DNA of 64,000 nucleotides from contig NZ_LMSE01000003.1 of NCBI RefSeq assembly GCF_001428065.1, forward strand, positions 215,632 through 279,631. Direction: 5' to 3'. Under the pieces are notes generated by a model. The model saw only the letters and a list, made by a program, of their open reading frames with translations, searched no databases and was not told the origin of the DNA. Origin of the DNA: Nostocoides sp. Soil756. GTDB lineage: Bacteria; Actinomycetota; Actinomycetes; Actinomycetales; Dermatophilaceae. How positions within the stretch are numbered: the stretch's first letter is position 1; each line of letters opens with the position of its first letter. The translations under genes were made by a program, and so were the position numbers. Positions 1-9,092 of this stretch are shown piece after piece.

Positions 1-1179
1 CAGCTGCCCGCAGGCGCCGTCGATCTCGGAGCCGCGGGTGTCGCGCACCGTGGTGGGGATGCCGTGGGCCCGCAGCCGCTCGACGAACTGCTGCTCGACG
101 CCGCGCCGGGAGGCGGTCCACTTCGACCCCGGCGTCGGGTTGAGCGGGATGGGGTTGACGTGCACCCAGCCCCGGCCGCGGCGGTTGAGCTTGTCCCCGA
201 GCAGGTCGGCCCGCCACGCCTGGTCGTTGATGTCACGGATGAGCGCGTACTCGATGCTGACCCGGCGCCCGGTCGCCTCGTAGTAGCGGTAGGCGGCATC
301 GATGGCGTCGTCGACCGCGTACCGGGTGTTGATGGGGACCAGCTCGTCGCGCAGCTCGTCGTCGGGCGCGTGCAGCGACAGGGCCAGCGTGACCGGGATG
401 CCCTCGGCCGCCAGCCGGTCGATGCCCGGCACCAGGCCCACCGTCGACATGGTGATGCCGCGCGCCGAGAGGCCCAGGCCGGAGGGCGCGGCCTCGGTGA
501 GGCGCCGGATGGCGCCGATGGCCGCCTTGTAGTTGGCCAGGGCCTCCCCCATCCCCATGAACACGACGTTGCTGACCCGGGCCGGGCCGGACGGCTCGCC
601 GGACCCCTCCGCCTCGTCACCGAGCCCGGCGGTGTCGGTGCCGGCGCCCACCTCGGGAAGCCCGCCGTGGCGCAGCATCCGGGCGGCCGCCACCACCTGC
701 TCGACGATCTCGCCGGCAGACATGTTGCGGGTCAGGCCCTCCTGGCCGGTGGCGCAGAACGGGCAGTTCATCCCGCAACCGGCCTGGCTCGAGATGCAGA
801 CGGTGACCCGGTTCGGGTAGCGCATGAGGACCGACTCGACGAGCGCGCCGTCGAACAGCCGCCACACCTGCTTGACGGTGGCGCCGGCGTCGGCCGAGAT
901 GTGACGCACCGGGCTCAGTAGGGGCGGCAGGAGGTCGCGCACCAGGTCCTCGCGCACCGCCTTGGGCAGGTCCGTCATCTCGGCCGGGTCGTCGACGAGC
1001 CGCTCGAAGTAGTGCGTCGAGAGCTGGTTGGCCCGGAAGGCCGGATGCCCCAGCGCGGCCACGGCGTCGCGGCGCTCCTCGACGGTGAGGTCGGCCAGGT
1101 GGCGTGGCGGCTTCCCGCGCCGCGGGGCGACGAGGGTCAGCTGACCGGGGACGGGGCGCGGGGCGGTCGGCTCGGACAT
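1..1179 (-). CDS. rlmN: 23S rRNA/tRNA adenine-C2 methyltransferase, 3' end cut off
   Basis: Radical-SAM enzyme that methylates C2 of A2503 in 23S rRNA and of A37 in some tRNAs. The ATG is at 1179 and the frame stays open to the window edge, so the C-terminus is missing. The CX3CX2C cluster motif is at C135, C139 and C142 (CGMNCPFC), followed by the conserved [14 protein letters not shown] stretch, and later by VFMGMGE and TMSTVGL. Compared with my memory of the family, there is an extra low-complexity stretch of about 25 residues (Gly/Glu/Thr/Pro rich) between the MLRHGG segment and [11 protein letters not shown]. The gene is divergent from the hypothetical gene at 1331. Family assignment is secure. 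Confidence 0.97.
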   Translation of the reverse strand, partial: MSEPTAPRPVPGQLTLVAPRRGKPPRHLADLTVEERRDAVAALGHPAFRANQLSTHYFERLVDDPAEMTDLPKAVREDLVRDLLPPLLSPVRHISADAGATVKQVWRLFDGALVESVLMRYPNRVTVCISSQAGCGMNCPFCATGQEGLTRNMSAGEIVEQVVAAARMLRHGGLPEVGAGTDTAGLGDEAEGSGEPSGPARVSNVVFMGMGEALANYKAAIGAIRRLTEAAPSGLGLSARGITMSTVGLVPGIDRLAAEGIPVTLALSLHAPDDELRDELVPINTRYAVDDAIDAAYRYYEATGRRVSIEYALIRDINDQAWRADLLGDKLNRRGRGWVHVNPIPLNPTPGSKWTASRRGVEQQFVERLRAHGIPTTVRDTRGSEIDGACGQL

Positions 1180-1255
1180 GATGCGGTCGATTCTCGCAGG
1201 TCCCCGAGGGCCACCGGCACGACACCGGCGCGGCTTCACCGAAACCGCAGCGGTG

Positions 1256-1276
1256 AGGGACCGAAGTCCCTACGAT
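1256..1276 (+). promoter_or_regulatory. DosR/DevR-like palindrome abutting a -10 element
   Basis: AGGGACCGAAGTCCCT is a perfect inverted repeat (1256-1271) with a 4-nt centre, directly followed by TACGAT (1271-1276), a plausible -10. GGGAC-N4-GTCCC has the core and spacing of the actinobacterial DosR (DevR) box. It lies 55 nt before the start of the downstream gene. The palindrome is seen; the regulator is inferred. As RNA it could also form a 6-bp hairpin, but its position just upstream of the -10 favours an operator. Confidence 0.5.
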
Positions 1277-1330
1277 GGCGTCGTACTTCGTTCTGCAGGG
1301 GAGCGAAGGCAGCAGGGAAAGGCACCTTCC

Positions 1331-2161
1331 ATGGGCCTGTTCGACCAGTTCCGCGCGCACCCGGGGGCCTACGGCCTCTCGATGGACCAGCCGCCGCTCC
1401 GCCCGACTGCCCCGGTCCCCCATCTGGACGACCTCGAGGCCCCGTTCGAGGAGTGGATCCGCGACCACCTCGCGCGGCTCACCGACGCCGCCGAGTCCGA
1501 CCTCGACGCGCTCGACCAGGACGAGTTCGACGCCGCGCTGACGGTGCGGCTGGCCGGTTCGGCCCGGCTGCGCGAGACCGGGCTCGGCTTCGAGTACGCC
1601 CTCCCGTTCGCCGACGGGGTCGACGAGGTCCTCTCGCTCGACCTGCCCGACGCCGTGGTCACCCTCCCCGACGAGCGGGTGTCGGTCCTCGGCCGCTACG
1701 TGCCCGACCTGGTCGACCTGGGCCGGCGCAACCTGCGCCGGTTGCTGGCGGTCACCCCGGTCGACGTCGACCACCTCAGCGCCGGTGGCTCGTCGTGCGT
1801 ACTGGTGCAGTCGGACTCGCCGTACACCGCGTCCTTCGCCCGGCTGCTGTTCGAGGCCGTGCCGTGGTGGATGCCCGACGCCGACACCTCCAACGGTGTC
1901 GTCTTCGCCATGCCGCACCGGCACGCCGTGGTCTTCCAGACCTGCAGCTCGCCGGCCGAGACCAAGACCGCGCTCGACCTGGTGCCGTGGCACGCGTCCC
2001 AGCTCTACGGCGAGGGCGTGGGGCCGGTCTCGCCCCACACCTACCACTGGCTCGACCGGCGGGTCACGACCCTCACCCACGAGACGTCCGACGGCTCGCT
2101 CACGGTCCGGCCCACCCCGTTCCTGGAGTCCCTGCTGGCGAACGTCCGCCGGGTGGGCTGA
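1331..2161 (+). CDS. hypothetical protein, 276 aa
   Basis: I do not recognise this protein. The start at 1331 is preceded by a purine-rich stretch (GCAGCAGGGAAAGG) that can serve as ribosome binding site. The protein is acidic in its first third, with no signal peptide and no membrane segment, so it is probably cytoplasmic. Features that could help a search are the N-terminal MGLFDQFRAHPGAYGL, the AVPWWMPDADTSNGVVFAMP segment near the middle, and FQTCSSPAETKTALDLVPWH in the C-terminal third. Codon use matches its neighbours, so I see no sign of recent transfer. It stands alone between divergent rlmN and convergent cdsA. Its promoter carries a DosR-like palindrome, suggesting control by oxygen or redox state. 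Confidence 0.8.
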   Translation: MGLFDQFRAHPGAYGLSMDQPPLRPTAPVPHLDDLEAPFEEWIRDHLARLTDAAESDLDALDQDEFDAALTVRLAGSARLRETGLGFEYALPFADGVDEVLSLDLPDAVVTLPDERVSVLGRYVPDLVDLGRRNLRRLLAVTPVDVDHLSAGGSSCVLVQSDSPYTASFARLLFEAVPWWMPDADTSNGVVFAMPHRHAVVFQTCSSPAETKTALDLVPWHASQLYGEGVGPVSPHTYHWLDRRVTTLTHETSDGSLTVRPTPFLESLLANVRRVG

Positions 2162-2240
2162 CGGGGGCCGCCGGTCCGGCCGTGGCCCATCGGGCGAGCG
2201 CGGTACGCCCGGGACGCTCCGGTCGGTAGGGGCGTGCGCG

Positions 2241-3182
2241 TCAGCCCACGGGGACGAACCAGAGCAGCAGCGCCCAGGCCACCGGGGCCACCACGACGAG
2301 CGAGTCGAGGCGGTCCATCAGGCCGCCGTGCCCCGGCAGCACCGAGCCCATGTCCTTGATGCCGAGGTCGCGCTTGATGCTGGACTCGATGAGGTCGCCC
2401 AGGGTGGCCGCACCGGCGGTCACGGCACCGAGGACGGCGCCGGCCCACCACGGCCCCGACAGCAGCAGCGGCAGGGCGACGGCACCGATGACGGCACAGG
2501 TGAGCACCGAGCCGGCGAAGCCCTCCCACGACTTCTTGGGGCTGAGCGAGGGCGCCATCGGGTGCTTCCCGAACGCCACCCCCACCGCGTAGCCGCCGAT
2601 GTCGGAGAACACGGTGACCAGGACGAAGGTGATGATGCGCAGGCGACCGTCGGGGGCCGCCAGCATCAGCGACGCGAAGCCCCCGAGGAACGCCGGGTAG
2701 AAGGCCACCAGGCTGGAGGCGGCGAGGTCGCGGGCGGCGCCGGCCAGGCCGTCGGCGGCTCGCCAGACGAGCATCCCGACGACGGTCAGCCCGAAGGTGA
2801 TGACCAGAGCCTCGGCGCCGCGCAGGTAGGCCGACGCCAGCATCCCGACCGTGCCGAGCACGAGCGGTACCAGCGGCACCGACATCCCCTTGGCGGCCAC
2901 GCCCCGGCGGACCTCCCAGGCCCCGATGCTCACGGCCGCGGCCACGACGACCAGGAAGGCCCGGGCGTCGAGGGTGAGGGTCCCGATGACCAGGGCCCCG
3001 AGCAGCAGCCCGACGCCGATGGCCGAGCGCAGGTCGCGCCCGGCCCGCGAACCGCGACGCGTCACGTCGGCAGTCGCCGCCCCGTCCTCCGGGCCCCGGG
3101 ACGCGCCGCCGGCCGTCGCCGACCCGACCACCGGGCCGTCGGGGCCGGAGGTCTCGGAGAGGGCGCTCGCAGGGTCGGGCAT
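2241..3182 (-). CDS. cdsA: phosphatidate cytidylyltransferase (CDP-diacylglycerol synthase)
   Basis: Makes CDP-diacylglycerol from phosphatidate and CTP, the branch point for membrane phospholipids. The protein is 313 aa: an N-terminal hydrophilic stretch of about 50 residues, then about eight hydrophobic segments. The CDP-alcohol signature is near the C-terminus (SIKRDLGIKDMGSVLPGHGG followed by LMDRLDS). A longer frame starts at 3233 but would overlap frr by 44 nt. I chose the ATG at 3182, 7 nt after the frr stop. Third gene of a pyrH-frr-cdsA run, a classic order. Confidence 0.95.
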   Translation of the reverse strand: MPDPASALSETSGPDGPVVGSATAGGASRGPEDGAATADVTRRGSRAGRDLRSAIGVGLLLGALVIGTLTLDARAFLVVVAAAVSIGAWEVRRGVAAKGMSVPLVPLVLGTVGMLASAYLRGAEALVITFGLTVVGMLVWRAADGLAGAARDLAASSLVAFYPAFLGGFASLMLAAPDGRLRIITFVLVTVFSDIGGYAVGVAFGKHPMAPSLSPKKSWEGFAGSVLTCAVIGAVALPLLLSGPWWAGAVLGAVTAGAATLGDLIESSIKRDLGIKDMGSVLPGHGGLMDRLDSLVVVAPVAWALLLWFVPVG

Positions 3183-3189
3183 CAGGCGG

Positions 3190-3747
3190 TCAGACCTCGA
3201 GGAGCTCGGCTTCCTTGCCCTTGAGCAGCTCATCGATCTGGTCGACGTGCTTCTTGGTGACCGACTCGAGCTCCTTCTCGGCGCGCGAGCCCTCGTCCTC
3301 CCCGACCTCGCCGTCCTTGACCAGCTTCTCGAGCGAGGTCTTGGCCGCGCGCCGGATGTTGCGGATCGAGACCTTGGCCTCCTCGGCCTCGACGTTGGCC
3401 ATCTTCACGTACTCGCGGCGACGCTCCTGGGTGAGCTGGGGCATCACGCAGCGGATGATGGTGCCGTCGTTGCTGGGGTTGACCCCGAGGTCGGCCTGCT
3501 GGATCGCCTTCTCGATGGCGTGCATCGAGGACTTGTCGAACGGGCTGATGATGATGGTGCGCGCCTCGGGCGTCTGGAACGAGGCCAGCTGCTGCAGCGG
3601 GGTGGGGGCACCGTAGTAGTCGACGGTGATCTTCTGGAACATCCCCGGGTGGGCGCGGCCGGTGCGGATGCCCGCGAAGCTCTCCTTGGCGACCTCGACG
3701 GCCTTCTCCATCTTCTCCTCGGCCTCGAACAAGGTCTCGTCGATCAT
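3190..3747 (-). CDS. frr: ribosome recycling factor
   Basis: Splits post-termination ribosomes together with EF-G. It has 185 aa, the usual length. Conserved blocks are visible: [11 protein letters not shown] near residue 25, [28 protein letters not shown], and the C-terminal helix with [11 protein letters not shown]. The start has a good upstream AAGGAG. It lies downstream of pyrH (about 110 nt) and 7 nt before cdsA. Confidence 0.98.
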   Translation of the reverse strand: MIDETLFEAEEKMEKAVEVAKESFAGIRTGRAHPGMFQKITVDYYGAPTPLQQLASFQTPEARTIIISPFDKSSMHAIEKAIQQADLGVNPSNDGTIIRCVMPQLTQERRREYVKMANVEAEEAKVSIRNIRRAAKTSLEKLVKDGEVGEDEGSRAEKELESVTKKHVDQIDELLKGKEAELLEV

Positions 3748-3855
3748 CGCGGCGCTTCTCCTTCGGTCGGCGCCGCGTGCGCGGCGCTGCGGGTCCAGTC
3801 TGTCAAACGTTCGGGGCCGGCGCGGGCCGCGCGCCCGGGTGCGTGGCGGACGGCG

Positions 3856-4614
3856 TCAGCCCGCGGAGACGAGGGTGCCGATGCGCTCGCCGCGCAGGGC
3901 GCGGGTGATGTTGCCCTCGCCCTCCATCCCGAAGACGACCATGGGCAGCTTGTTGTCCATGCAGAGGCTGAAGGCGGCGGCGTCGACGACCTTGAGGCCG
4001 GTGCGCAGCGCCTCGGCGAAGGTGACCTCGTCGAGCTTGCGGGCGTCGGGGTGGGTGCGCGGGTCGGCGTCGTAGACCCCGTCGACGCCGCTCTTGCTCA
4101 TCAGCACGGCGTCGCACTGGCACTCCAGGGCCCGCTGCGCGCTGACGGTGTCGGTGGAGAAGTAGGGCATCCCGGCGCCGGCGCCGAAGATGACGACCCT
4201 ACCCTTCTCGAGGTGGCGGATGGCGCGGCGCGGGATGTACGGCTCGGCGACCTGGCCCATGGTGATGGCGGTCTGCACGCGGGTGTCGACGTCCTCCTTC
4301 TCGAGGAAGTCCTGCAGCGCCAGGCAGTTCATCACGGTGCCGAGCATGCCGATGTAGTCGGCTCGGGCGCGCTCCATGCCCTTCTGCTGCAGCTCGGCAC
4401 CCCGGAAGAAGTTGCCGCCGCCGACGACGATGGCGACCTCGATGCCCTCGCGCACGGCGTCGGCGATCTGGCGGGCGATGCCGCGGACGACGTCGGGGTC
4501 GACGCCCACCCTGCCGCCGCCGAAGACCTCTCCGGAGAGCTTCAGGAGGACACGGCGGGGGCGCTCGGGCGTGCTGTCGGGCACGGAGGCCAGGGTGGCG
4601 GCGGGCGTGGTCAC
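3856..4614 (-). CDS. pyrH: UMP kinase
   Basis: Phosphorylates UMP to UDP in pyrimidine synthesis; amino-acid-kinase fold. The protein is 252 aa. Motifs: [11 protein letters not shown] near the N-terminus, [13 protein letters not shown] (nucleotide binding), [37 protein letters not shown] in pieces, and [14 protein letters not shown] longer frame runs upstream, but the GTG at 4614 has a strong GAGGAGG 6-7 nt before it and fits the family N-terminus. A CAGGAT -10-like hexamer on the minus strand (4652-4657) lies about 38 nt upstream and is the likely promoter of pyrH-frr-cdsA. Confidence 0.97.
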   Translation of the reverse strand: MTTPAATLASVPDSTPERPRRVLLKLSGEVFGGGRVGVDPDVVRGIARQIADAVREGIEVAIVVGGGNFFRGAELQQKGMERARADYIGMLGTVMNCLALQDFLEKEDVDTRVQTAITMGQVAEPYIPRRAIRHLEKGRVVIFGAGAGMPYFSTDTVSAQRALECQCDAVLMSKSGVDGVYDADPRTHPDARKLDEVTFAEALRTGLKVVDAAAFSLCMDNKLPMVVFGMEGEGNITRALRGERIGTLVSAG

Positions 4615-4754
4615 GGAAGGCCTCCTCGTGGGCGAGCGCAGCGGTCGACCGATCCTGTCACACCCCGCGGGCCGACCACGAACCGGGAAAACTGCGCGCA
4701 CCCGCCGGCGCACACCGTCGGCCCCCGCCCTCGGGTGCGGCCGGGGCGGACGGC

Positions 4755-4976
4755 TCAGGGCCAGAAGGCCCCGTTGCGGAGCATGAACTCGGTCTCGGTG
4801 TCGCGCCCGCCGCGCGGGTCGCGCGCCGGCTCGACCGGCTGGGTGGTGACCATCTCGTCGGGGCGCACCCGCGGCAGGTCCACGTGCACCCGGTGCGCGA
4901 GGTCCTCGCGGCTCTCGGGCTCGGCGGCGGGCTCGGTCAGGGCCGCTCGTTCGGTCGTGCTCCGCTGCTCGTCCAT
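4755..4976 (-). CDS. small hydrophilic hypothetical protein, 73 aa
   Basis: I do not recognise this protein. The ATG at 4976 has a near-perfect ribosome binding site (GGAGGTGG) 2-3 nt upstream, so it is very likely translated. It is rich in Glu, Arg and Pro, has no membrane segment, and ends in [13 protein letters not shown], a hydrophobic tail after an otherwise charged chain. It is divergent from the ABC-F gene (48 nt between starts) and upstream of pyrH on the same strand. Function unknown. Confidence 0.65.
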   Translation of the reverse strand: MDEQRSTTERAALTEPAAEPESREDLAHRVHVDLPRVRPDEMVTTQPVEPARDPRGGRDTETEFMLRNGAFWP

Positions 4977-5010
4977 GGGCCACCTCCGAGGCCAGTATGC
5001 GCCGAGCACC

Positions 5011-5016
5011 TAGGCT
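5011..5016 (+). promoter_or_regulatory. -10 element, leaderless start of the ABC-F gene
   Basis: TAGGCT lies 8 nt before the ATG at 5025. There is no Shine-Dalgarno, which suggests transcription starts at or next to the start codon. Confidence 0.5.
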
Positions 5017-5024
5017 CTCCCCCG

Positions 5025-6647
5025 ATGAGCGCCACCCTGGTCGTCAAGGACCTCGCCGCCGGGCACGGCGACCGCAACCTCTTCTCCGGGCTCGACCTCG
5101 TGGTCGCCCCCGGTGACGTGGTGGGGGTCGTCGGGGCCAACGGCGCCGGCAAGTCCACCCTGCTGCGCCTGCTGGCCGGCCTCGACGAGCCCGCCGACGG
5201 CCGGGTGGGGGTCAGCCCGCCGCACGCCGTGGTGGGGTACCTGCCCCAGGAGGAGGGCCGCATCACCGGGGAGACGGTGCGGGCGTTCGTCGAGCGGCGC
5301 ACCGGGGTCACCGCCGCCCAGCAGGCCCTGGACACCGCCACGGCGGCGCTGTCCGAGGGGGTCCCCGGGGCCGACGACGCCTACGCCGAGGCCTTCGAGC
5401 GCTGGCTCGGCCTGGGCGCCGCCGACCTCGACGAGCGCCTCGCGGCCGCCGACGTCCCCGACCCCGACGCCCTGATGACCACGCTCTCCGGGGGTGAGGC
5501 GGCGCGCGCCGCGCTGGCGTCCCTCGTCCTCAGCCGGTACGACGTCGTCCTGCTCGACGAGCCGACCAACGACCTCGACCTGGCGGGGCTCGACACCCTG
5601 GAGCGGTTCGTCACCGGCCTGTCCACCGGGGTCGTCGTGGTGAGCCACGACCGGGAGTTCCTGGCCCGCACGGTGACCTCGGTGGTCGAGCTCGACCTGG
5701 CACAGCAGCAGGTCGCGACCTACGGCGGCGGCTACGAGGCCTACCTCGAGGAGCGCGCCGTCGCTCGGCGACACGCGCGGGAGGCCTACGAGGAGTACGA
5801 CGACACCCGCAGCGCCCTGGTCGACCGCGGCCGGATGCAGCGGGCCTGGATGGAGAAGGGCGTGCGCAACGCCCGCCGCAAGGCCCCCGATAACGACAAG
5901 ATCGGCCGCAAGTTCCGCAGCGAGGCCAGCGAGAAGCAGGCGGCCAAGGCTCGCCAGACCCAGCGCCGCATCGAGCGGCTCGAGGTCGTCGAGGAGCCCC
6001 GCAAGGAGTGGGAGCTGCGGATGGAGATCGCGCCCGCGCCCCGTTCGGGCGCCGTGGTGGCCGGTGCGCGCGGCGTGGTGGTGCGCCGCCCGGGGTTCGT
6101 CCTCGGGCCGGTCGACCTCCAGCTCGACTGGGCCGACCGGGTGGCGCTCACGGGCGCCAACGGCTCGGGCAAGTCGACGCTGCTCTCGGTGCTCCTCGGC
6201 CGCACCGCCCCGGACGAGGGGACGGCGACCCTCGGCCCGGGGGTCGTCGTCGGCGAGGTCGACCAGGCGCGCGGCTCGTTCACCGGGCCGGCGACTCTGC
6301 TCGACACCTTCGCGGGCCTGCTGCCCGAGCTGCCGGATGCCGACGTCCGCACCCTGCTGGCCAAGTTCGGCCTGCGGGCCGCCCACGTGCACCGGGCCTC
6401 GGCCACGCTCTCGCCCGGCGAGCGGACCCGGGCCGCCCTGGCGCTGCTGCAGGCCCGCGGCGTCAACCTGCTGGTACTCGACGAGCCGACCAACCACCTC
6501 GACCTGCCGGCGATCGAGCAGCTGGAGTCGGCGCTCGGCTCGTTCCCGGGCACCCTGGTGCTGGTCACACACGACCGCCGGATGCTTGAGGCGGTGCGCA
6601 CCACCCGGCACCTGCACGTCCAGGACGGCCGGGTCACCGAGCGGTGA
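5025..6647 (+). CDS. ABC-F family ATPase (ribosome-associated)
   Basis: Soluble protein of 540 aa with two ATP-binding cassettes and no membrane domain. First cassette: Walker [12 protein letters not shown], signature [11 protein letters not shown], Walker [11 protein letters not shown]. Second cassette: Walker [12 protein letters not shown], signature [11 protein letters not shown], Walker [13 protein letters not shown] and switch VTHDRR. A charged linker of about 80 residues rich in Arg/Lys/Glu joins them ([14 protein letters not shown] onward), typical of ABC-F proteins that enter the ribosomal E site. Members either confer drug resistance or tune translation; which applies here cannot be read from sequence. 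The start is set by the -10 at 5011. Confidence 0.93.
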   Translation: MSATLVVKDLAAGHGDRNLFSGLDLVVAPGDVVGVVGANGAGKSTLLRLLAGLDEPADGRVGVSPPHAVVGYLPQEEGRITGETVRAFVERRTGVTAAQQALDTATAALSEGVPGADDAYAEAFERWLGLGAADLDERLAAADVPDPDALMTTLSGGEAARAALASLVLSRYDVVLLDEPTNDLDLAGLDTLERFVTGLSTGVVVVSHDREFLARTVTSVVELDLAQQQVATYGGGYEAYLEERAVARRHAREAYEEYDDTRSALVDRGRMQRAWMEKGVRNARRKAPDNDKIGRKFRSEASEKQAAKARQTQRRIERLEVVEEPRKEWELRMEIAPAPRSGAVVAGARGVVVRRPGFVLGPVDLQLDWADRVALTGANGSGKSTLLSVLLGRTAPDEGTATLGPGVVVGEVDQARGSFTGPATLLDTFAGLLPELPDADVRTLLAKFGLRAAHVHRASATLSPGERTRAALALLQARGVNLLVLDEPTNHLDLPAIEQLESALGSFPGTLVLVTHDRRMLEAVRTTRHLHVQDGRVTER

Positions 6648-6660
6648 GGCCGGCACGACG

Positions 6661-6692
6661 ACGCCGCCCCCGGGAGGTCCCGGGGGCGGCGT
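6661..6692. terminator. bidirectional terminator between ABC-F gene and tsf
   Basis: Perfect 15-bp inverted repeat, ACGCCGCCCCCGGGA (6661-6675) and its complement (6678-6692), separated by two bases; in RNA about 13 bp with a 6-nt loop. It sits between two convergent genes and is followed by a short T run only on one side (GTTCGT). Confidence 0.75.
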
Positions 6693-6722
6693 TCGTGGTG
6701 GCGCTGCGAGCAGCGCGCCGGC

Positions 6723-7553
6723 TCAGCTGCCGACGCGGTAGCGCGCGAAGCCGGTGGCCTGCGCGCCGGCCTCGTCGAGGATCTTGCCGACGGTCTTCTT
6801 GGCGTCCTTGGCGAACGGCTGCTCGAGCAGGACGTTCTCCTTGAAGAAGCCGTTGACCCGGCCCTCGACGATCTTCGGGAGGGCGGCCTCGGGCTTGCCC
6901 TCCTCCTTGGCGGTGGCCTCGGCGACGCGGCGCTCGTTCTCGACCGTCGCGGCGTCGATCTCGTCACGGGAGAGGACGCTCGGGCTGAACGCGGCGATGT
7001 GCATCGCGACGTCGCGGGCCGTGGTGTCGTCGCCACCGGTGGTGGAGACCAGGACACCGATCTGCGCGGGCAGGTCGGGGCTGGTCTTGTGCAGGTAGGA
7101 GACGACGTGCTCGCCCTCGAGGCGGGCGACCCGCTTGACCTCGATCTTCTCGCCGATGGTGGCGTTGGCCTCGTCGAGGAGGTCCTTGACCGACTTGCCG
7201 TCCGCCAGCGTGGAGGCCAGCAGCGCGTCGGCGTCGGCCGCCTTGGTGGCGACGGCCTGGGTCAGGACCTGCTCGGCCAGGGCGCCGAAACGCTCGCCCT
7301 TGGCCACGAAGTCGGTCTCGCAGAGGACCTCGACGAGGGTGCCCTCGCCGTCGCCGGCGCGCGCGGTGACCAGCCCGTTGGAGGTCGTGCGACCCTCGCG
7401 CTTGGTGACGCCCTTCTGGCCCTTGACCCGCAGGATCTCCTCGGCCTTGGCCATGTCGCCGTCGGCCTCGTCGAGAGCCTTCTTGACGTCCATCATGCCG
7501 GCCGCGGTCTTCTCGCGGAGCGCCTTGATGTCAGCGGCGGTGTAGTTCGCCAT
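6723..7553 (-). CDS. tsf: translation elongation factor Ts
   Basis: Nucleotide exchange factor for EF-Tu. The protein is 276 aa. The N-terminal UBA-like domain reads MANYTAADIKALREKTAAGM followed by MDVKKALDEADGD; the exchange core includes LCETDFVAKGERFG. The C-terminus is full length (TVGKILDEAGAQATGFARYRVG). It follows rpsB by 40 nt, as in most bacteria, and is cotranscribed with it. Confidence 0.98.
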   Translation of the reverse strand: MANYTAADIKALREKTAAGMMDVKKALDEADGDMAKAEEILRVKGQKGVTKREGRTTSNGLVTARAGDGEGTLVEVLCETDFVAKGERFGALAEQVLTQAVATKAADADALLASTLADGKSVKDLLDEANATIGEKIEVKRVARLEGEHVVSYLHKTSPDLPAQIGVLVSTTGGDDTTARDVAMHIAAFSPSVLSRDEIDAATVENERRVAEATAKEEGKPEAALPKIVEGRVNGFFKENVLLEQPFAKDAKKTVGKILDEAGAQATGFARYRVGS

Positions 7554-7593
7554 GGGTACCTATCGCTCTTTCGTTCGTGTCGGGAGGTGTGGG

Positions 7594-8601
7594 TCAGGCC
7601 TTCTCGGCCTGGGCGGCCTCGGCCTCGGGGGCCTCGGTCGACGCGACGGCCGGAGCCTCGGTGCTCTCGGCGGCGGGCGCCTCGGCCGGAGCGGCCTGGG
7701 CAGCCTCGGCCTCGGCAGCGGGAGCCTCGGTGGACTCGGCCGCAGCAGCCTCGACCTCGGTGGCCTCGGGCGCCGGGGCGGCGGCGGTCTCGCCGGCCTC
7801 GGGAGCGACCTGCTCGGCCGTCTGGGCGGCCTCGCCGGCGAGGAGCTCGCGCTCCCACTCGGCCAGGGGCTCGTCGGGGGTGCCGGCCTGCTCGCCCTCG
7901 GAGCGGGCACCGGAGCGCTGGATGAGACCGTCGGCGACGGCATCGGCGATGACCCGGGTGAGCAGCGTGACGGAGCGGATCGCGTCGTCGTTGCCGGGGA
8001 TCTTGTAGTCGACCTCGTCGGGGTCGCAGTTGGTGTCGAGGATGGCGATGACCGGCAGGTTCAGCTTGCGGGCCTCGTCGACGGCGAGGTGCTCCTTCTT
8101 GGTGTCGACGATCCACACGGCCGAGGGCACGCGGGACATCGAGCGGATGCCGCCGAGGGTCTTCTCGAGCTTGTCCTTCTCGCGCTTCATCATGAGGAGC
8201 TCCTTCTTCGTGCGGCCCGAACCGGCCACATCGTCGAAGTTGATCTCCTCGAGCTCCTTGAGGCGGGTCAGCCGCTTGGAGATCGTCTGGAAGTTGGTGA
8301 GCATGCCACCGAGCCAGCGGTGGTTGACGTAGGGCATCCCGACCCGGGTCGCCTGCTCGGCGATGGGCTCCTGCGCCTGACGCTTGGTGCCCACGAAGAG
8401 GATGGTGCCGCCGTGGGCGACGGTCTCCTTGACGAACTCGTAGGCGTTGTTGATGTAGGTCACCGACTGCTGCAGGTCGATGATGTAGATGCCGTTGCGC
8501 TCGGTCATGATGAAGCGCTTCATCTTGGGGTTCCAGCGACGGGTCTGGTGCCCGAAGTGGACGCCGCTCTCGAGGAGCTGGCGCATGGTGACGACGGCCA
8601 T
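7594..8601 (-). CDS. rpsB: 30S ribosomal protein S2 with long acidic/Ala-rich tail
   Basis: The protein is 335 aa. Residues 1-240 or so are canonical S2 ([62 protein letters not shown]). The last 90-100 residues are a low-complexity Ala/Glu/Pro/Thr tail with repeated STEAPA-type units, likely disordered. A longer frame extends upstream, but the ATG at 8601 has AAGGAG at the right distance and matches the family start. Transcribed from the promoter at 8831-8860 with a leader of about 220 nt. Confidence 0.97.
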   Translation of the reverse strand: MAVVTMRQLLESGVHFGHQTRRWNPKMKRFIMTERNGIYIIDLQQSVTYINNAYEFVKETVAHGGTILFVGTKRQAQEPIAEQATRVGMPYVNHRWLGGMLTNFQTISKRLTRLKELEEINFDDVAGSGRTKKELLMMKREKDKLEKTLGGIRSMSRVPSAVWIVDTKKEHLAVDEARKLNLPVIAILDTNCDPDEVDYKIPGNDDAIRSVTLLTRVIADAVADGLIQRSGARSEGEQAGTPDEPLAEWERELLAGEAAQTAEQVAPEAGETAAAPAPEATEVEAAAAESTEAPAAEAEAAQAAPAEAPAAESTEAPAVASTEAPEAEAAQAEKA

Positions 8602-8640
8602 CGTCGTTCTCCTTGCTCTGTGGTTGTCAGTTGAGTCGGT

Positions 8641-8669
8641 GGGGACCTGGCCCGCGAACGGGTGGCCCC
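8641..8669 (-). promoter_or_regulatory. rpsB leader hairpin II (UUCG tetraloop)
   Basis: On the transcribed (minus) strand: GGGG, then CCCG-TTCG-CGGG, then CCCC, a stem capped by UUCG about 40-70 nt before the rpsB start. Possible regulatory structure. Confidence 0.45.
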
Positions 8670-8706
8670 ACCTGCCTGGCGCCTGACGCGACCCCGGACG
8701 GATGCC

Positions 8707-8729
8707 GTGCCGACCCGAAGGTCGAGCAC
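8707..8729 (-). promoter_or_regulatory. rpsB leader hairpin I (UUCG tetraloop)
   Basis: Minus strand: GTGC(T)CGACC-TTCG-GGTCGGCAC, nine base pairs with one bulged base and a UUCG loop, about 105-130 nt before the rpsB start codon. UUCG capping is a hallmark of stable functional RNA. S2 leaders are autoregulated in some bacteria; this role is inferred. Confidence 0.5.
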
Positions 8730-8830
8730 CCGCCACTGCCGTGGTGCGCCCCTGCTCGGAGAAGTCCTCGTCGCAGGAGGTGGACGCGCGAATTTCGGCC
8801 CCCGCAGAGATCACACGGAGACCGTCGACC

Positions 8831-8860
8831 AGTCTACGGCGGCCGGGCCCTCGGCACGAA
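8831..8860 (-). promoter_or_regulatory. rpsB-tsf promoter
   Basis: On the minus strand: -35 TTCGTG (8855-8860), 18-nt spacer, -10 TAGACT (8831-8836). The same arrangement occurs before rplS and rpsP. Predicted transcript start near 8823. Confidence 0.55.
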
Positions 8861-9080
8861 ATCGCGCGGGCTCGTCGAGCGGGGCCCACCTCCTCGTGGG
8901 AGCGGCTCACCGTCATCATCGCGCCCGCCGGCGCCGCTCCGGTTCGCCTGCCCCGGGGTGGGGGCCGCCCCGGTGCTGGTGCGCCGCCCCGCCACCTCGT
9001 CGCGCACACCGGGGCGCCGGGCCGTGACGGCCGACACCGGTGCTCGACGAGTGGGGACCCATTCCTCCCGGCGTCCTCGC

Positions 9081-9086
9081 TAGCCT
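9081..9086 (+). promoter_or_regulatory. -10 element, leaderless start of aminotransferase
   Basis: TAGCCT is 6 nt before the ATG at 9093; there is no Shine-Dalgarno. Confidence 0.5.
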
Positions 9087-9092
9087 GCCGGG

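Larger units (their letters stand above)
8602..9092. other. intergenic region: rpsB leader and divergent promoters
   Basis: This 491-nt gap holds the rpsB 5' leader (8602 to about 8823, minus strand) with two tetraloop hairpins, the rpsB promoter (8831-8860) and the leaderless promoter of the aminotransferase gene (9081-9086). A small CCCAC/GTGGG hairpin lies near 8885. I see no convincing gene in it. Confidence 0.7.

Noticed and set aside
1331-2161. Assigning a named DUF to the hypothetical protein
   Set aside because: I saw no motif secure enough; naming a family would be a guess.
8870-9060. Small genes in the rpsB-aminotransferase gap
   Set aside because: Open frames exist on both strands but none has a ribosome binding site or plausible composition; the region is better explained by promoters and leader.
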